Source: Phalacrocorax aristotelis (lineage: Eukaryota > Chordata > Aves > Suliformes > Phalacrocoracidae). Taken from it: a stretch of 64,000 bases of DNA. Where the stretch lies: positions 434,001 to 498,000 of the forward strand of contig NW_027441375.1 of the NCBI RefSeq assembly GCF_949628215.1. The letters run 5' to 3'. Below are positions 40,828 to 49,860 of the stretch, one piece after another (within the stretch, counting starts at the first letter, position 1; each line of letters opens with the position of its first letter). Below the pieces are notes generated by a model, which searched no databases, was not told the origin of the DNA, and saw only the letters and a list, made by a program, of their open reading frames with translations. The translations under genes were made by a program, and so were the position numbers.

Positions 40828-41680
40828 GTAAGGAAAGAGAGGGGGCCGGGGGAGAGACAGGGAGGGCCCAGGACGCACAAGAGAGGCAACGGGGCCCCAG
40901 TGGCCCAGGACTCACCGCGACTCTCGCTCTCAGCGCTGCTGGCACAATTTAGCCGTTCAGATGCTTCTTTCCCCTCCTCTCCTCCCTGCCTCTTCTGCAG
41001 CTCCAGACTCTAGGCCGTCCTCCACCTGAAGAGAATACGTGGGTGTCTTACAGCTCTTACCAGATGAGGCTTCCTAGGCACGTAGCCTAGCTCGCTCGTG
41101 CACTACACGCCCGTACCCAACTCCGGGTTACGCGTACAGACCCTACGGTGCACGTTGGTGGCATGGCCCGCTGCGGGCTATGAAGGGGGATCCTTCCTCC
41201 CCCACCTGCATGGACAGGCTCTCTCTTGCCTGCGGCAGGAAGGCAGCTGGCAGCCAGAGCACCTTCAGTTTCTTCTTCTTTACCTTTCGTTGGCGTCTCC
41301 AGCTTCAGCCGAGGCAGCTCCTGTCCGCAGCCGGGAAGGGCTTTGTCTATCCCTTTTCGGCCCTGCGCTGCGAGGACGGCGAGGACGGGCAGAGAGAAGC
41401 CACGCGAGCCTGAGACGGCCGCAGGCAACGGCATCCCCGGGGGAAGGACAGACAACCACGTTCTCAGCACGGTCTCTGGGAGAGGGAAAGAAGAAACAGC
41501 GACCGTCATTACCGTCGATCGACCCTGGCCAAAGCCTCTCCTTCCGCAGGGGCTTCTGGACACACCGCTCCCTCCCCACGCTACTGCTAAGGGCCCCTGC
41601 GCCAAGGGGGAATCCAGTGCGCTTGAGGGACGGCTTGCTGCCTTCACGACAGGGCCTGGGGGCGGCCTAAGGCTATGCAG
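40828..41680. other. Spacer unit 1, segment without an identifiable gene
   Basis: Moderately GC-rich, non-repetitive sequence, nearly identical to 51350-52200. I see no recognisable protein domain on either strand. It contains several donor-like sites on the minus strand, for example the complement of GGACTCACCGCGAC near 40910 and of CTTACCAGATG near 41057. A 598-base part between two GTGC tetramers (41098-41101 and 41696-41699) is absent from the third spacer copy at 61810. Confidence 0.6.
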
Positions 41681-42040
41681 CACGCTTATGGGGAGGTGCC
41701 GGAGCTGGGGGCAGGCGCACGGGGCAAGGGGGGCCCGGGGAGGCTGAGCGGGACCTCCGGTGGGCCGGGGAGGCGGCCATCATCTGCGCCCTGGGCACGG
41801 GGAAAAGGTCATCGTCCTCCTCCTTTCCCTCTTCCCTTCTGTCAGCTCCCGGGGAACTCACCGCTTCTCGGGAAGCGGCCGCACCCGCAAGCCCCCAGTA
41901 ATCAACACGAATCCAACCCCAAAAATACACCTCGCGTACCGTACGCGCCACGGCCGCCCGGCACCCGAGCGCCGGAAGACCGCGCCTCCCGCCATGCCCG
42001 GCGAACCACGTGACAGGGCCGGCAGCCACTGCGCCAGGAA

Positions 42041-42150
42041 TACAGCTCCCGGCATGCTCTGCGCCACAACCCGGCCGCCCGGCAGCCGCAAGGACTACAG
42101 CTCCTGGCATGCTCTGCGGCACAACCCGGCCGCCCGGCGGCCGGTTTGAT
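42041..42150 (+). promoter_or_regulatory. Tandem 55-base repeat carrying two ZNF143/Staf-like sites
   Basis: TACAGCTCCCGGCATGCTCT (from 42041) and ACTACAGCTCCTGGCATGC (from 42095) both resemble the ZNF143/Staf promoter element, whose core is known as ACTACAACTCCCAGCATGC. They sit in a 55-base tandem repeat (period 42041 to 42096). Unit 2 has only one such repeat, with the site at 52563-52585, so the number of binding sites differs between copies. Binding is inferred from the motif. Confidence 0.6.
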
Positions 42151-42995
42151 GCGGAGCCACCCAGCATCCCTGCGAGCACAGCTGCAGGCGCAACAGCAGT
42201 TACGCAGCCACAACTAGGCACTAAACAAAGGCTTTCCAACACTGGAGGTCTAGAACAGGTAGACATTAGCACAGAAGCACAAGGGGCTCCGTCACCCTGC
42301 ACAAATCTCCCCGTGCCTACACACGCACACGTTCAGAAGTTAGTTATCAGAAAACGCCCGACTCAGCCATTTGCCACAGTCACGAGACTCACGACATGAT
42401 AACACGACATGACACACGAGGTGGGCTCAGAGTTTTAAGGCAAGAAATACCTCCCACGCCCCCCACCCGAGATCTTTCAGGGTCCACACCTGCCATCGCC
42501 CCGCACCAAACCTACCCGGCCAAAGGCTTTCAGGTGGCCCGAAACACTGTACACAGAAAATAACCAGGGACAGACCTGCATTGTTCGGAAGCGAACGATG
42601 CCCGACCGGGGCTCCTCTGCGGGGCACGGAGCCCCCCGGCCCCGCCCGGAGACACACACCCGCCCCCCGCTGCCCAAACTCACCCACCAGCGCTCTCCGG
42701 CCCCCGGACACGGCCGCGCTGCTCTCTCAGGCGGCTGCCGCAGGCGAGGCTCGGGCACCGCCAGGCCTCCAGGCGTCCCGAGGGGCTGCCGGCCACCGCA
42801 GGGGATGGCTGCCGGCGGCCGGACCGCCGCGGCGCTCCCCGCCCAGCTCCGAGCAGGCTCCGCCGGCCGCGGGCTTCCCACGCCGGGCCGCAGAGGGGCC
42901 CCGGCACCGCACAGGGACGCCTCGCGACCCGGCCGCCACACGCACCGGCCCTTCGGCCGCCACACGCACCGCTCCCGCCCCCGCTCCGACGCGCC

Positions 42996-43015
42996 GCGCA
43001 CGCGCCACCGGAAGC
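42996..43015 (+). promoter_or_regulatory. NRF1-like and ETS-like site cluster, unit 1
   Basis: GCGCACGCGC (42996-43005) fits the NRF1 palindromic consensus, and ACCGGAAGC (43007-43015) fits an ETS/GABP site one base further on. The identical pair is at 53463-53482 in unit 2. Such adjacent sites usually lie within 100 bases of a transcription start in housekeeping promoters. Confidence 0.5.
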
Positions 43016-43396
43016 CCGAGCCCCGCGGGGCGGCCCTTAAAGGGCGGCCGGAAGGAACGGCCCCCACCGGCCCCGCCACCGCGCCCAGCCGGTGAGCGCC
43101 AGCGCCCCCTGCTGGCCGGGCCGCGCTCAGCTCGCGAGGGCGCCGAGGGCCGGGCGGGGCGGGACGCGCCGGCTCGGGGCCAGCGCCTTCTCGGGGCGAG
43201 CGGGAAACCCCTGCGGGCCCCGGTCACGGCCGGGCACAGCCGCGCGCCCTCCGAGAGCTGCTGAACGGGGCTGCCGCTCGTTACACATACCGAGCCGTCT
43301 GCGACGGGAGCGGGCAGAGGAGGAAGGGGCCGGCGGCCGCGGCGCCCTGGCCCCAGGCGGGGGGGGGGGGCTGGGGCCCGGGGGGCCGCCCCCCTC

Positions 43397-44154
43397 CTCA
43401 CAGTTCCCTCACAGTTCCCTCACAGTTCCCTCACAGTTCCCTCACAGTTCCCTCACAGTTCCCTCACAGTTCCCTCACAGTTCCCTCACAGTTCCCTCAC
43501 AGTTCCCTCACAGTTCCCTCACAGTTCCCTCACAGTTCCCTCACAGTTCCCTCACAGTTCCCTCACAGTTCCCTCACAGTTCCCTCACAGTTCCCTCACA
43601 GTTCCCTCACAGTTCCCTCACAGTTCCCTCACAGTTCCCTCACAGTTCCCTCACAGTTCCCTCACAGTTCCCTCACAGTTCCCTCACAGTTCCCTCACAG
43701 TTCCCTCACAGTTCCCTCACAGTTCCCTCACAGTTCCCTCACAGTTCCCTCACAGTTCCCTCACAGTTCCCTCACAGTTCCCTCACAGTTCCCTCACAGT
43801 TCCCTCACAGTTCCCTCACAGTTCCCTCACAGTTCCCTCACAGTTCCCTCACAGTTCCCTCACAGTTCCCTCACAGTTCCCTCACAGTTCCCTCACAGTT
43901 CCCTCACAGTTCCCTCACAGTTCCCTCACAGTTCCCTCACAGTTCCCTCACAGTTCCCTCACAGTTCCCTCACAGTTCCCTCACAGTTCCCTCACAGTTC
44001 CCTCACAGTTCCCTCACAGTTCCCTCACAGTTCCCTCACAGTTCCCTCACAGTTCCCTCACAGTTCCCTCACAGTTCCCTCACAGTTCCCTCACAGTTCC
44101 CTCACAGTTCCCTCACAGTTCCCTCACAGTTCCCTCACAGTTCCCTCACAGTTC
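43397..44154 (+). repeat. Exact 11-base VNTR, 68 copies of CAGTTCCCTCA
   Basis: CAGTTCCCTCA is repeated without visible variation from 43401 to 44148, which is 748 bases or 68 units. A partial unit precedes it and CAGTTCAT follows. The unit is one of the phrases of the large satellite (CAGTTCCCTCACAGTACATC occurs there often). Because 33 bases equal 11 codons, all plus-strand frames stay open and give a false 387-residue frame. Confidence 0.97.
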
Positions 44155-44310
44155 ATCCCATGGACGGAACCGGGACCTACTGTGAGGCACTGGGAAAGAA
44201 GTGGGAGGAAGCCGGGACAGACCAATATAGCCCAGTATGGACTAGACCAATATAGCCCAGTATGGACTGGAGGGAACTGCGAGGGAACCGCGAGAGAACC
44301 CCACAGAACA
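44149..44310 (+). repeat. Satellite-related segment next to the VNTR, unit 1
   Basis: GAGGCACTGGGAAAGAAGTG (about 44184-44203) is the same phrase as the G-rich arm landmark of the large satellite. It is followed by related GGGA-type sequence (GGAGGGAACTGCGAGGGAAC). A 25-base segment starting AGACCAATATAGCCCAG is duplicated head to tail (44219-44243 and 44244-44268). This links the spacer and the 40 kb satellite by descent. Confidence 0.8.
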
Positions 44311-45468
44311 AACCATGGGGCACGAGAAGGCAGAGAATTAAGAATTAGGGACAGGGAGCCAGAAAAAAAAAAGAAAAAAACCAAAGGGAGACAGAGAGCA
44401 AAAGGAATCGCAATGCGTACGGAGAGAAGAGAGAAACAATTCTAGCATAGGGTCACGCGGGAGCCAGGGACAGCAAGATGGAGAAAGGACAGAAGCTACA
44501 GGCTACAGGGCAGAGAGGGAAGAATTAATGAATAGACACAGAGAGATGGGCAGAAAGACATGGAGAAAGGCTAAAGATCACACGGCCTACAGGGAAGAGA
44601 GAAGAGAGGGAGGAATTTTAAAAACAGGGGCAAGAAGCCAGAGAGAGGGAGAGAGAAGCAACAATAAAATGGGGACAAGCCACAGGGCAGCGAGGAGGGA
44701 ATCAATGAATAAGAACACGAGACCAAAGAGAACACAATGTAGAATGGAAAAAAGGAACAGCGGCCTACAGGGAAGGAGGAATTAAAGATCAGGGACTGGG
44801 AGGCAGACAGAGACACATGAAGAAACAAGTGGAAAAAAAAAAAAAACAAACAAACCAACAGCAATGGGCTACAAAGACAGAGAGGGAGGAAATGAGGAAA
44901 TAAAACATCGCAGCAAGGAGCTGGACAGAGAGAGATGAGGACAAACAAATAGCACGGGTCCACGTGACAGAGAACGTGGAATTAGAACACAGAGAGAGGG
45001 AGCCGGACAGAGAGAGAGGCCGAGAGAAACATCTAGACAGGCTACAGCGGGCAGAGGCAGGAATTAAAACCTAGGGACAGGGAGCTGGACAGAGAGAGAT
45101 GGAGGTCACAGGGAACAGCGGTGGCTGCAGGAAGAACAGGAATTCATGAATAGGGCAAGGGAGCTGGACAGAGAAGAACTCAGAAAGGCAAGAACAGTAG
45201 CAGGGTACAGAGCAGAGAAGACGAATTAAAAAGCACGGGGGGAGCGTTGAGGCAGACAGAGAGAGATTAAGAAAAAAGTCACGGGCTACGTGGCAAAGCA
45301 GGAGGAATTCAGAAACGAGGATGGGAACCAAGGGAGAGTGTGCTGGTGAAGGATAACGGGCATTAAAAGTGAGGGACGGGGAGCTGGGAAAAGCGAGGCA
45401 GAGAAAAACAGAATCACAGAGAGAATCACACAAAGCCAAAAAAGAAGAAACTGAACAACAGGAACAGG
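44311..45468. repeat. Degenerate GA-rich minisatellite of about 80 bases, unit 1
   Basis: The phrase GGGAGCTGGACAGAGAGAGA and relatives recur near 44917, 44998, 45078, 45158 and 45238, about 80 bases apart. They alternate with CAGGCTACAGGGCAGAG and GGAGGAATTAAAA phrases. Earlier copies near 44355, 44460, 44633 and 44794 are more degenerate. It ends at CAGG (45465-45468), directly before the 5' LTR. The minus-strand open frames here are pyrimidine-rich low-complexity translations and not genes. Confidence 0.8.
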
Positions 45469-46046
45469 TGTAACCAAAGCGATGAAATCAACCAACCAGA
45501 GACGGTGTTCCATTACGGGAACATGGAGCGTACCAATCAGCGCACCTGTCGATCTGCATTTTAGTGCCTAGGCGATCGTTAATGTCAGCAGAACAACAGA
45601 CAACGTGCTTCTGTCAGAAAAGGATGACAAAACGCGGTTTCGCTTAGCGGACTGAGAAAACTAGCCAAGACTGCCAAGAGTAAGAGCCGAGAAGCTAAAA
45701 GGTAATTCCGGCAGGGGGAGATCGCGACCACCGACTCACAGACCACCACCGACCCAAGTAACACCACCTACTCAGAAGAGAACAACGGAAGAGGACAACC
45801 GAGCCTGCGCAGTGATTGACATACGGAACGAGCAAGTTTGTACCCATCGCTAGACAAGACAATAATGACTATGTATGAGTATGTAAAATTTTCATCTACA
45901 AATTGTACAGGAAAGGTGCGTGAGGTACGCACGCCAGGAGGAGCGATCCCCCGTGCATCCGGCGCCGTGAATATAGAATGCCTGCTCTTTAATACTAAAT
46001 TGGTGTTGAGGAGTCGTTTCCGATTTTAACGCGTTTTTCGGTAACA
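45469..46046 (+). repeat. 5' LTR, copy 1
   Basis: It begins TGTAACC and ends GGTAACA, a near-perfect terminal inverted repeat. A CCAAT box (45533-45537) lies in U3. The polyadenylation hexamer position reads AATATA (45970-45975) where the 3' LTR has AATAAA. It carries an extra 4 bases near 45492 and an extra 11 bases (CACCACCTACT-like, near 45763) relative to the 3' LTR. By eye I count about 27 substitutions between the two LTRs. Confidence 0.93.
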
Positions 46047-46050
46047 GTTT

Positions 46051-46068
46051 TGGCACCCCAGGTGGGAA
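46051..46068 (+). other. Primer binding site, tRNA-Arg type, copy 1
   Basis: TGGCACCCCAGGTGGGAA lies four bases after the LTR. Its complement matches the 3' end of tRNA-Arg (CCU family, ending CCUGGGGUGCCA), with one mismatch at the last base by my recollection of that tRNA. Minus-strand DNA synthesis would have been primed here. Confidence 0.65.
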
Positions 46069-46542
46069 CCTGCTTTTGAATCTCGACGGATCCGTGGGAT
46101 CGTGGGACCTGCAGCCGGCCCCGAGGAATTCTCCGGGAGAGCTTCCGATCCCCGGGCCAGAGAATTCTGAGCAAGATCCCCTGGATTGAGGTAAACAAGG
46201 CATTCTTTGAAGAAGAAACTTAGGTAGAATAACACGTGGGGTTAGTTTCCCACATAGGATAGGATAGCGGGTTTGAGTCCCACAGGCCTGCCCGTAAGGC
46301 GCGGCGAAAGCCACGCAGGGTCGGGGCCAAGAGGTGCCGCGGTTGGTAAGTCTCTGCTAGGCGAAAGCCTGTGGAGCGGGACCCGAGGGTAGGGGAGTCT
46401 TCAACAGGGGGTTGAAGTCTCCAGGGATATCTAGCAGGGGGCTACAGATCCCAGTGGCAGATTTCCAGTGAGACCTCTAACGGGGGTTGGAGTCCCTCTG
46501 ACTAGTATTTGTGATAGTGCACTATCACAACTACTAGTCGAC
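46069..46542 (+). other. Proviral leader (presumed packaging region), copy 1
   Basis: Non-coding leader between the primer site and gag. A donor-like TTGAG|GTAAAC has GT at 46191-46192 and may have been the donor for a spliced env message. Several small hairpins follow: GGG TTTGAGT CCC (46269-46281), the CTTCAAC/GTTGAAG stem (46399-46417), and similar GGGGG...CCC units near 46437-46452 and 46482-46497. A 38-base palindrome precedes gag. Packaging and dimerisation roles are inferred from position and structure. Confidence 0.6.
46501..46538 (+). other. 38-base near-perfect palindrome with GTGCAC apex (candidate dimer linkage), copy 1
   Basis: The stretch from ACTAGTA to TACTAGT equals its own reverse complement except for one non-pairing position in each arm. 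The central six bases are GTGCAC, a self-complementary loop of the kind used as a kissing-loop in retroviral RNA dimerisation. It sits directly upstream of the gag-like frame and is unchanged in copy 2. Confidence 0.75.
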
Positions 46543-47398
46543 TGGGAGACGGGAGCATTACTGAGTAGGAAACCTATCCCACAGAGAACACCTTTGCGAT
46601 GTATTTTGAAGCACTGCAAAGACGTCGGGGGCGGTGACCCACTAACTCGGAAACCATTAATTGAATATTGCAATCATTGGTGGCCAACGTATCAATTGGA
46701 AGGTGGGCACAAATGGCCAGAACATGAGACATTGCAATATCGTACCATCTTGCAATTAATGTTGTTTTGTAAAAAGGGAAGGCAAATGGGAAGAAGTGGC
46801 ATATGTTGATTTGTTCTTTACACCGTGGAATCATCCCGAGCAGCAGAAACAGCGTGAGGTATGTCCACAAGATTCTACGGCAATGTTTCTGAAAAGAGGA
46901 AAACGTGGTGAGAACTTGAAAGAGTGTTGCTCTACTTGTGATACTGGATACTTCGCTTGATGAAACTGACAAGAAAATAGTATGGAATACAGCCAGAAGG
47001 CAGGTGCAGGGAGCACATGCTAACGGGAATTTACAGAGAACAATGAATAAGAATTTTCCATCTACAAATCCCGAGTGGGACCCTAATCAGCCAGGACCCA
47101 GGGGAATGTTGACTAGATGTCAGAGAGAGATTTTATTTGGAGTAAGACAAGCAATGCCAAAAGCAATAAATTGGTCAAAATTTATGAAGTGAGACAAGAA
47201 TTAAGTGAGTCCCCTTCAGCCTTTATGGAAAGACTGAAGGTGACCACCAGAAAATATACTCATTTGAACCCAGAAAAACCAGAAAAAGCAATTCAGCTGG
47301 TCTCTATATTCATAAGACAATCAGCCCCAGATGGGGGCGGGGGGAGAGAAAACAACCTTCAGAAACTAGAACAACCTGAATCCAGAGATCTGGGTTAA
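46543..47398 (+). pseudogene. gag: gag pseudogene (matrix and capsid remnants), copy 1
   Basis: The matrix-like part begins around WETGALLSRKPIPQ (46543) with no ATG at the expected start. It runs to about 46785, then shifts frame to continue as WEEVAYVDLFFTPW up to a stop at 46958-46960. Capsid continues in a third frame (46959-47192, PEWDPNQPGPRGML) and shifts again near 47180 to give QELSESPSAFMERL, resembling the gammaretroviral major homology region. It ends at a stop (47396-47398). No Cys-His zinc knuckle follows, so nucleocapsid appears deleted. Gag would have formed the virion shell; this copy cannot make it. Confidence 0.85.
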
Positions 47399-47442
47399 AT
47401 GCTTGAAGTAGCTCGGCATGAAGGAGACCAGGGGAATCAACC

Positions 47443-47720
47443 CTAGCTGAACACCTGGTTACACTGAAGCTACGGAATGAAGAAATAGAATTTTTGGTAG
47501 ATACGGGAGCCACTTATTTGGTATTGAATACACGTGAAGAGAAATTTGATCATAAATCAGTAGATGTTGCTAGCGCAACAGGGCAAAGAAAAATTAGCCC
47601 CTCTCAGAGCCATTAAAGTTTAAATTGGAGAAGCAATGGGCAACTCACCAGTTTCTGCATATGCCTGAATGTCCACTGCCTCTGTTATGACGAGATCTAT
47701 TAGGTCAATTAGATGCTCAA
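47443..47720 (+). pseudogene. pro: Retroviral protease pseudogene, copy 1
   Basis: The active-site motif LVDTGAT is present, with the catalytic Asp codon at 47500-47502. The frame runs to a stop at 47614-47616. Sequence continuing the protease in another frame includes PECPLPLL and then an in-frame TGA (47688-47690) where related proteases have Gly before RDLL. The enzyme would have cleaved Gag-Pol. It is broken by frameshift and stop codons but keeps its active site. Confidence 0.85.
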
Positions 47721-47856
47721 GTAACTTTTAAAGATGGAGAGATTAAATCACTAATACCAGAATCAAAAGCCACAGAGGCGAGAGCGTTTATGTTACAGGA
47801 TTCCTCCAGGGAGGAACAGGTTCCCGAGGAAGTGGAAAACGTAGTAATTCCTTTGG

Positions 47857-48760
47857 TTTGAGCGAGCGGAGCTCCGGAGCGATCTAAGTGGGCAGAGCCG
47901 GTAAAAGTAACCTTAAAGCCTGGAGCCAAGCCCGTAAGACAAAAACAATACCCTATTAAGCGAGAGGCTCGAAAAGGATTACAGAAGTTAATTATAAAAT
48001 TTTTCAGAATATGAGCTTTTAGTGGAATGTGAATCAGAATATAGTACTCCTGTGTCGCCAGTAAAGAAATCTAGAGGCAAAGAGTATTAGCTAGTTCACG
48101 ATTTAAGGGCTATAAATCAGGTGGTCCAAGATATACATCCGGTAGTAGCTAATCCATACACTTTACTGACCTCTTTTAAAGGAGGAGCATAAATGGTTTA
48201 CTGTACTAGATTTGAAGGACGCCTTCTTTTGCATACCTCCAGGCATAAAAAGTCAAAGCCTATTTGCTTTGGAATGGGAAAGCCCCACCACAGAATGAAA
48301 GACACAGCTACCATGGACCGTACTTCCACAAGGATTTAAAAATAGTCCTACGATACTTGAGACTCAGCTGGCAAAAAAAAATTAGAGATATAGAAAAAAC
48401 AGAACCCAGGGAGAGGCATCTTGTTACAGAATGCGGATGACATTCTGATAGCGGCACAAAGTAAAGAAAAATGTTTTGAAATTTTTAAATTTTCTGGGCC
48501 AAGGAAGATGCGGAGTTTCCAGAAACAAAACCCAAATAGGAAAAGAAGCAGCCATTTATTTAGGATTTGAAATATCTCAAAGACAAAGACAATTAGAAAG
48601 TGAAAAGAAAGAAACTATTTGTCAAATTCCCGAACCTAGCAGCCCGAAGGAACTGAGAGCTTTTCTGAAAACAATGAAATAGCATCAGCTCTGGATTCTG
48701 AACTATAGACTGTATGTAAAACCATTATTTGAGGCATTGAAAGACTCAAAAGGATAAATA
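47857..48760 (+). pseudogene. pol: Reverse transcriptase pseudogene (fingers, palm, thumb), copy 1
   Basis: KQYPIKREARKGLQ near 47940 is the N-terminal fingers region. The palm motif VLDLKDAFF has its Asp at 48209-48211, and LPQGFKNSPT lies near 48330. The catalytic pair is in NADDILIA (Asp codons 48436-48441): the usual Tyr-Val before DD is Asn-Ala here. The thumb follows in YLGFEISQRQRQLE (about 48555-48600). Several frameshifts and stops separate these blocks. All three catalytic Asp codons survive, but the protein cannot be made. Confidence 0.88.
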
Positions 48761-48770
48761 TTTAACCTGG

Positions 48771-49322
48771 ACGCCCGGATGCCAAACGGCATTCAAAGAA
48801 CTGAAAAGAGCCTCGATGATGGCCCCTGCATTAGGCCTACCTGATTTCGCTAAACCTTTTCAGTTGTTTGTCCACGAAAGACAACATTTAGCCCTTGGAG
48901 TGCTGACACAGCGACTGGGAACCTGGAAGAGACCTGTGGGCTACTTCTCCAAACAACCTGACCACGCGAGTAAAAGATGGCCTAGGTGTTTACGGGCAGT
49001 AGCAACAACAGCGCTGCCGATCCGGGAAGCCCCAAAGTTAACAATGGGACAGAAGATGACAGTATATGTCCCGCACATAGCGGTGACTGTTTTAGAACAA
49101 AAGGGGGGTCGTTGGCTATCCCTTAGCAGAATGTTGAAATATCAAGTTGTTCTGTTAGAACAAGACGATGTGGAATCGAAGACTACTGCTATACTGAATC
49201 CTGCTATGTTTTTAACAACAGAAAACCTTACGGACAATTTAGAACACGATCGCTTGCTAACTATTGAACAAGTCTATTCCAGCAGACCAGACCTGAGACA
49301 CAAACCTCTGGGAAAATCCTGA
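48771..49322 (+). pseudogene. pol: Reverse transcriptase connection domain remnant, copy 1
   Basis: This is the longest clean stretch of pol: about 168 residues from the ATG at 48816 and 183 in the open frame, ending in TGA. Recognisable phrases are APALGLPDFAKPF, GVLTQRLGTWKRPVGYFSK and KLTMGQKMTVYVPH, typical of the gammaretroviral connection subdomain. The codon at the equivalent of an ATG in copy 2 (58954) is ACG here. The next pol segment lies in a different frame. Confidence 0.85.
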
Positions 49323-49860
49323 TCTGGAGTTGTTTACAGATGGAAGAAGCTCTGGGCGAGAAGAGAAGCGAATGGCCGGATATGCTGTCGTTATCGCCGC
49401 CGAGGGAACGGAGTCAGGGGTGCTGCCTGCAAACACCTCAGCACAGAAAGCAGTATTGGTAGCATTGAAGCGAGCTCTGCGAATGGCAGCAGGACAAAGG
49501 ATAAATATCTAGACTGATTCCAAACGTGCATTTGGTGTGATCCACGATCATGGAGCTATTGGGAAGGAGAAAGGACTGCCATCAGCCCAAGAATCATCAA
49601 TACAGCATAAAGAAGAAATTCTCCAACTTCCGGAAGACGTGCAGAAACCAAAAGAAGTGGCGGTAAAGCGTTGCAAAGCTCATCAATTTGGCCAGACGGC
49701 TGTAAACATAAGCAAACGACTGACCGATAAAGCTGCAAAGAGGACTGCAGAGCAAGGTATCCTTGCACTAGTACCAGTAAAACAGATCAGAATTCCAAAG
49801 TTGAAACCGAGATATAATAAATTGGATGAGCAATTAGCAGAACAATTGGAAGCATCACAA
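49323..49860 (+). pseudogene. pol: RNase H domain remnant, copy 1
   Basis: LELFTDGRSSG begins the RNase H domain and TDSKRAFGVIHDHG provides the second Asp motif. The Glu-containing segment between them (TSAQKAVLVALKRAL) appears to have Lys in place of the usual Glu in the A-(E)-L-x-AL pattern, so the active site may be incomplete. A TAG at 49510-49512 interrupts the frame just before TDSKRAF. The same frame continues into integrase. Confidence 0.8.

Larger units (their letters stand above)
41680..43396. promoter_or_regulatory. CpG-island promoter-like region, spacer unit 1
   Basis: A GC- and CpG-dense region of about 1.7 kb. It carries a CACGTGAC E-box (42007-42014), two ZNF143/Staf-like sites (42041-42063 and 42094-42119), an NRF1-like GCGCACGCGC (42996-43005) and an ETS-like ACCGGAAGC (43007-43015). 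A TTAAAGGG stretch lies near 43037. This combination is typical of broadly expressed, often bidirectional vertebrate promoters. On the minus strand a donor-like site (complement of AAACTCACC, GT at 42683-42682) could end a first exon. The long open frames here are what GC-rich, stop-poor DNA produces, and I do not call them genes. No product can be named. Confidence 0.6.

Noticed and set aside
42477..43401. Arg/Pro/Ala-rich frames of 160-227 residues in the CpG region on both strands
   Set aside because: Long frames on both strands are expected in stop-poor GC-rich DNA. No domain is recognisable and promoter motifs explain the region better. They are identical in unit 2 only because the DNA is duplicated.
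43397..44154. CRISPR-like array
   Set aside because: The repeats are contiguous 11-mers with no spacers, no cas genes are nearby, and the genome context is eukaryotic.
43092..44255. 387-residue frame through the 11-base VNTR
   Set aside because: It is produced by 68 exact repeats in which 33 bases equal 11 codons. All plus-strand frames are open and the peptide is a pure repeat. Unit 2 breaks the same upstream frame.
44571..45513. Leu/Ser/Phe/Pro-rich frames on the minus strand of the GA-rich block
   Set aside because: They are translations of a pyrimidine-rich minisatellite. They look like membrane proteins only because of composition.
46255..46300. tRNA gene suggested by GGGTTTGAGTCCC in the leader
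   Set aside because: The phrase looks like a T-arm but no A-box, anticodon arm or acceptor stem can be fitted. It is better read as one of several leader hairpins.
48816..49322. Independent gene for the 168-183 residue frame in pol
   Set aside because: It is an internal piece of reverse transcriptase (connection domain) bounded by frameshifts. Its start in copy 2 comes from a single C-to-T change.
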